A stretch of DNA of 64,000 nucleotides from Sinorhizobium sp. 6-70. GTDB lineage: Bacteria > Pseudomonadota > Alphaproteobacteria > Rhizobiales > Rhizobiaceae. Where the stretch lies: assembly GCF_030124375.1 (NCBI RefSeq), contig NZ_JASKLS010000002.1, positions 129,123-193,122 of the forward strand, given 5' to 3'. The notes under the pieces are model-generated. The model was not told the origin of the DNA. It was given only the letters and a program-made list of their open reading frames with translations, and made no database searches. Positions 61,190 to 64,000 of the stretch are shown in pieces. The translations under genes and the position numbers were made by a program. Each line of letters begins with the position of its first letter. The first letter of the stretch is position 1.

Positions 61190-62536
61190 GCCGCACACGG
61201 CCAGCAGGGTAACGACTGCCCCGTTGTGAGGCAGGCTATCAAGGGTACCCGCCCCGATGACCGCGACACGGTGCAACAGGGCCGGGTCGAGACCCGTTTC
61301 CTGCGCGCGCATCAGGTAGGTGCTACCAAGCGCGTCGAGGGCGATCGTGAGACCGCCGGAAGCGGAGCCGGTGAGCGCCGCCAGGATATTCGTGGCCACA
61401 GCGATCGAAACGAGTGGTCCGCCACCGATGCCGAGCACCCAGTCGCGTACGACCTCAAAGGCGGGCATCGCCGCGACAACCGCTCCGAAGCCTACCAGGC
61501 TGGCGACGGCAACCGCCGGAAGGACGGACGCGTTGGCACCTGCGTCCATCGTCGCGCGCAGTGCCGGCAGTCGCCGGAAATTCAACACGACGACGGTCGC
61601 GACCGCGGCTGCCAGCGCCGTGACGACGGCCCACACGCCGCTGACTGCGGAGCGGGAGACCCCGCCCCAGCGATCATCCGCAAGAAAACCGAGGTCAAGC
61701 GCCGGCAGGATCAGCAGCGTCATGCTGAGATTGACGACGACAACCACAGCGAGCGGCAGCACCGCGATCATGATCGGCGGCCCAGCCTCGGCATGTCGGC
61801 CGCGTGCGATTTCGGCCGGGTCGAATTCCCTGCCGACCGTGGCGCGTTCGCGGAGCCGGTCGTCGGAAGCGAGACCTTCGGCTGTCGCGGAGGCGCCCTC
61901 CCCGAACCCTTCGCCGGCCCTGCGCGCGGCGGCCGCGACGCGCCGAAGCCACCATATGCCGAAGCAAAGCATGATCACCGAAGCGACGATGCCGAGCCCC
62001 GGCGCCGCAAACGGCGTGGTGCCGAAGAAAGGCATCGGGATGGCATTCTGTATCGATGGCGTTCCCGGTAATGCCGACATGGTGAAGGTAGATGTTCCAA
62101 GAACGATCGCCGCAGGTATCAGCCGCCGCGGAATGCCGGTCGACCGGAATAACTCCTGCGCCATCGGCACGAGGACGAAGAAGGCAACAAAGAGGCTGAC
62201 GCCGCCATAGGTGATCAGCGCACCGGCGATGACGACGGCGAGGATCGCGTGGTCCTTTCCCAGCCGCCGCATCATGAAATCGGCAATGGCGGTTACTGAA
62301 CCACTGTCCTCCATCAGCTTGCCGAAGAGGGCGCCGAGTAGGAATAATGGAAAGAACTGGGCGAAGAAACCTGCGGCGCTGTTCATGAAGGTCTGCGTCC
62401 AGTGCGCCAGCACTGGTTCGCGGGCAAAGAGCGCGGCGACGAGGGCGCCAAGCGGCGCCAGCAGCAGCACGCTCCAGCCGCGGAAGGCGAGCCAGATCAG
62501 CACCCCGAGCCCAATCAGAATGCCGAGAAGGCCCAC
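61082..62536 (-). CDS. GntP-family gluconate/organic-acid transporter-like permease
   Basis: The 484-residue polytopic protein (about 12 spans) has the GntP-type pattern. FFPLFLLGALFGKLMEDSGSV and ITYGGVSLFVAFFVLVPMA come first, then FTMSALPGTPSIQNAIPMPFFGTTPFAAPGLGIV and GASNGxLTIA-like GSASGGLTIALDALGSTYL. GntP-type carriers import gluconate, glycerate, citrate-like or hydroxy acids with protons. GTG 62536 follows the patatin stop by 3 bp, with GAAGGGG as ribosome binding site, so the two genes are one operon. The substrate is unknown. Confidence 0.85.
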   Translation of the reverse strand: MGLLGILIGLGVLIWLAFRGWSVLLLAPLGALVAALFAREPVLAHWTQTFMNSAAGFFAQFFPLFLLGALFGKLMEDSGSVTAIADFMMRRLGKDHAILAVVIAGALITYGGVSLFVAFFVLVPMAQELFRSTGIPRRLIPAAIVLGTSTFTMSALPGTPSIQNAIPMPFFGTTPFAAPGLGIVASVIMLCFGIWWLRRVAAAARRAGEGFGEGASATAEGLASDDRLRERATVGREFDPAEIARGRHAEAGPPIMIAVLPLAVVVVVNLSMTLLILPALDLGFLADDRWGGVSRSAVSGVWAVVTALAAAVATVVVLNFRRLPALRATMDAGANASVLPAVAVASLVGFGAVVAAMPAFEVVRDWVLGIGGGPLVSIAVATNILAALTGSASGGLTIALDALGSTYLMRAQETGLDPALLHRVAVIGAGTLDSLPHNGAVVTLLAVCGSTHGESYRDIVIVGIIGALLALSLVIVLGTIFGSF

Positions 62537-62539
62537 CCG

Positions 62540-63580
62540 TCAGACCCCTTCCAGCAAGATACCGAGATCGAGCGACGAGCGTTGGCCGAGATCGTCGCCA
62601 TGGGCGGCGAGGAAGGCGTCGGCGGAGCTGCGCCCCTCGTTGTGCAGCATGGTAAGGAACTCCCATTCGGCGTTGAGCTTTGAAGAGTAGCCGAGGTCGG
62701 TCATGGTGTCGCTTGCGACCCTGTGGATGCGCATCGACGCCCAGCGCGCGCCCTCGTCATCCTCCAGCTGCGCTACCTTCCGAAGCAGGGCGATCATCTT
62801 CAATTCCTTCAGAAGGACCGCGTTGAACGAGACTTCGTTGATGCGATTGAGGATCTCCCGCGCGGACCGAGGTGTGCCCGGCCTTTCAACCGGGTTGATC
62901 TGCACGAGGATGGTGTCCTGCGAGGTGCATTCCCGAACCAGCGGCGTGATCGTCGGGTTGCCGGCGTAGCCGCCGTCCCAATAGGCTTCACCATCGATTT
63001 CGACTGCTTGAAAGAGCGTCGGCAGGCATGCGGAAGCAAGCAGTACGTCCGGGGTCAGCTCGCCGTTACGGAACACGCGCCCGCGGCCGGTGCGGACATT
63101 CGTCGCCGTCACGAACAGCTTGATCGGACTGGACGAGAGCCGCCCGAAATCGACGGTCTCCGCCAGTATGGCGCGGAGCGGGTTGGCGCCGGTAGGATTG
63201 AGATTGTAGGGCGAGAACACCCGCGCCATCATATCCATCGCCACGAAAACCGGCGAGTGGTCGAGCGTCCAGCGGCCGAGCAGGACATCGAGGGGGCCAC
63301 GCTGGAAGGGACTGAAGCGCGCCGCCTCCGATACCTTGCGCCAGAATACCCGCAACGCCTCGCGAGCGCCTGCGGCGCCGTCGACGGCATAACCGTGCGC
63401 CATGACCGCCGCGTTCATCGCTCCCGCCGAGGTGCCGGAAATTCCCTCGATTGCCAGCCATGGCTCTTGCAGAAGGCGATCGAGCACGCCCCAGGAAAAA
63501 GCACCATGGGCGCCACCGCCCTGAAGGGCAAGGTCGACGCGGAGTGGGGCTCGTTGCATTGCCTTCGCGGTTGCCAGCAT
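62540..63580 (-). CDS. Patatin-like phospholipase
   Basis: The ~346-residue protein has the catalytic dyad of patatins: the oxyanion loop LALQGGGAHGAFSWGVLD (residues ~20), the nucleophile Ser in GISGTSAGAMNAAVMAHG, and the Asp in AYWDGGYAGNPTI. It should cleave acyl groups from phospholipids or glycolipids. There is no signal peptide; ATG 63580 is chosen (an upstream frame to 63637 has less typical residues). A C-terminal part of ~100 residues (NEVSFNAVLLKELKMIALL) is typical of bacterial patatins in rhizobia. It is coupled to the GntP-type gene. Confidence 0.92.
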   Translation of the reverse strand: MLATAKAMQRAPLRVDLALQGGGAHGAFSWGVLDRLLQEPWLAIEGISGTSAGAMNAAVMAHGYAVDGAAGAREALRVFWRKVSEAARFSPFQRGPLDVLLGRWTLDHSPVFVAMDMMARVFSPYNLNPTGANPLRAILAETVDFGRLSSSPIKLFVTATNVRTGRGRVFRNGELTPDVLLASACLPTLFQAVEIDGEAYWDGGYAGNPTITPLVRECTSQDTILVQINPVERPGTPRSAREILNRINEVSFNAVLLKELKMIALLRKVAQLEDDEGARWASMRIHRVASDTMTDLGYSSKLNAEWEFLTMLHNEGRSSADAFLAAHGDDLGQRSSLDLGILLEGV

Positions 63581-63799
63581 CAGCCTTGCCTGTTTCGGGA
63601 TTGTGCGGCGCACAAATAATATCGCAGAATTGTGCACCAGTCACCCTCTCCCGTAATGAGGGCAGGCAGACAGAGGTGACCTGCAAAATCCGCAAGTCCG
63701 AGACCTGCCTCGGATTGGACGTCTCCATCGCAGGATGCGGAACTTCGCGGTGGCAGGCGAGCCGCTTTGGTGGTGTTCCATTCAGCATGGCATCAGGTA

Positions 63800-63850
63800 T
63801 TGACAGTATGCTGCATATGCACCATATTGGCAATGTTGTATATGCACCAT
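63800..63850 (+). promoter_or_regulatory. Strong promoter with direct-repeat operator for MarR
   Basis: TTGACA (63800-63805), 17 bp, CATATT (63823-63828) is a near-consensus sigma-70 promoter. ATATGCACCAT is repeated at 63815-63825 and 63840-63850 (25 bp apart), the first copy overlapping the -10, which suggests autorepression. Confidence 0.65.
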
Positions 63851-63860
63851 TGAGAGGGTC

Positions 63861-64000
63861 ATGATGACCAGCACCGAGATCGAGACGGCCGATGCAGGCG
63901 TGGTAGGTGAAGTCACCCGCAATTGCGTGATGACGCGCGCACGTCGGATTTCGCGCGTCATAACCGGCATTTATGATCAGGTGCTTCGGCCGCATGGTGT
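63861..64000 (+). CDS. MarR-family transcriptional regulator (5' end only)
   Basis: Only 46 residues are visible before the window ends. VTRNCVMTRARRISRVITGIYDQVLRPHGV is the first helix pair of MarR regulators (dimerisation helix with the conserved 'Y...L.PhG' ending). ATG 63861 or 63864 is the start. A good promoter with a repeated motif lies just upstream, and the patatin-GntP operon diverges from it, so it may control that operon. Confidence 0.8.
   Translation, partial: MMTSTEIETADAGVVGEVTRNCVMTRARRISRVITGIYDQVLRPHG

Noticed and set aside
1..64000. CRISPR arrays, tRNA/rRNA genes, insertion sequences, integrases or nif/fix structural genes
   Set aside because: I looked for regular spacer repeats, transposase motifs and tRNA-like segments and saw none that could be supported.

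Overview
The window reads as a high-GC alphaproteobacterial accessory replicon, most likely a symbiotic or accessory megaplasmid of a Sinorhizobium/Ensifer-type rhizobium. The evidence is the rhizobial order nosRZDFYLX, pseudoazurin, FixJ-type two-component regulators, several copies of a rhizobial mosaic intergenic repeat, and two small RNAs with the three-hairpin anti-Shine-Dalgarno design known from the alpha-r14/alpha-r15 families of rhizobia. I see no tRNA, rRNA, insertion sequence, CRISPR array or replication origin.

Layout. 1-7 kb: end of an ABC peptide-type permease, an AraC regulator, a small RNA, a Bcr-type MFS pump, a Tat-exported isochorismatase-like hydrolase, a nitrilase and a MocR regulator. 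7-9.4 kb: an MTHFR-family protein and 5-aminolevulinate synthase, both preceded by the same 33-bp-spaced direct repeats. 9.4-25 kb: a nitrous-oxide/NO block with the iron-sulfur repair protein, nnrS, the full nos operon on the minus strand (nosX looks frameshifted), a ferritin-like protein, pseudoazurin and a chemoreceptor with a NIT-type nitrate/nitrite-sensing region. No nitrite or NO reductase is inside the window. 25-33 kb: small membrane proteins, a TetR regulator and an RND pump with its adaptor.

33-39 kb: a soluble histidine kinase and FixJ-like regulator, then AhpD-like, NmrA-like, SDR and alpha/beta-hydrolase genes. 39-42 kb: a nitric-oxide defence module with an NsrR-like Rrf2 repressor, a truncated haemoglobin fused to a YeaR-like (DUF1971) domain, and flavohaemoprotein Hmp, with two NsrR-type operators in the intergenic region. 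42-49.4 kb: a catabolic or quinone-stress operon (WrbA-like reductase, two-VOC-domain dioxygenase, maleylacetate-reductase-like dehydrogenase, amidase, tryptophan-dioxygenase-like protein, a frameshifted CBS protein, GST, nitroreductase) and a LysR regulator. 50-58 kb: a second aSD small RNA, three more response regulators and two PAS histidine kinases. 58-64 kb: an EmrAB-like pump, a patatin-like lipase with a GntP-type transporter, and the start of a MarR regulator.

The observation most worth pursuing is a recurring N4-spaced inverted repeat (roughly YTAWAC-N4-GTWTAR) that lies about 41 bp upstream of plausible start sites for both small RNAs. It also lies upstream of the FixJ-like regulator at 34.1 kb, the AhpD/NmrA pair, the exported alpha/beta hydrolase, the triple-PAS kinase and (as a variant) the AraC gene. 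It resembles boxes of TodT/StyR-type response regulators. This suggests an unreported local regulon in which FixJ-like two-component systems drive anti-Shine-Dalgarno small RNAs together with redox and quinone-related enzymes.
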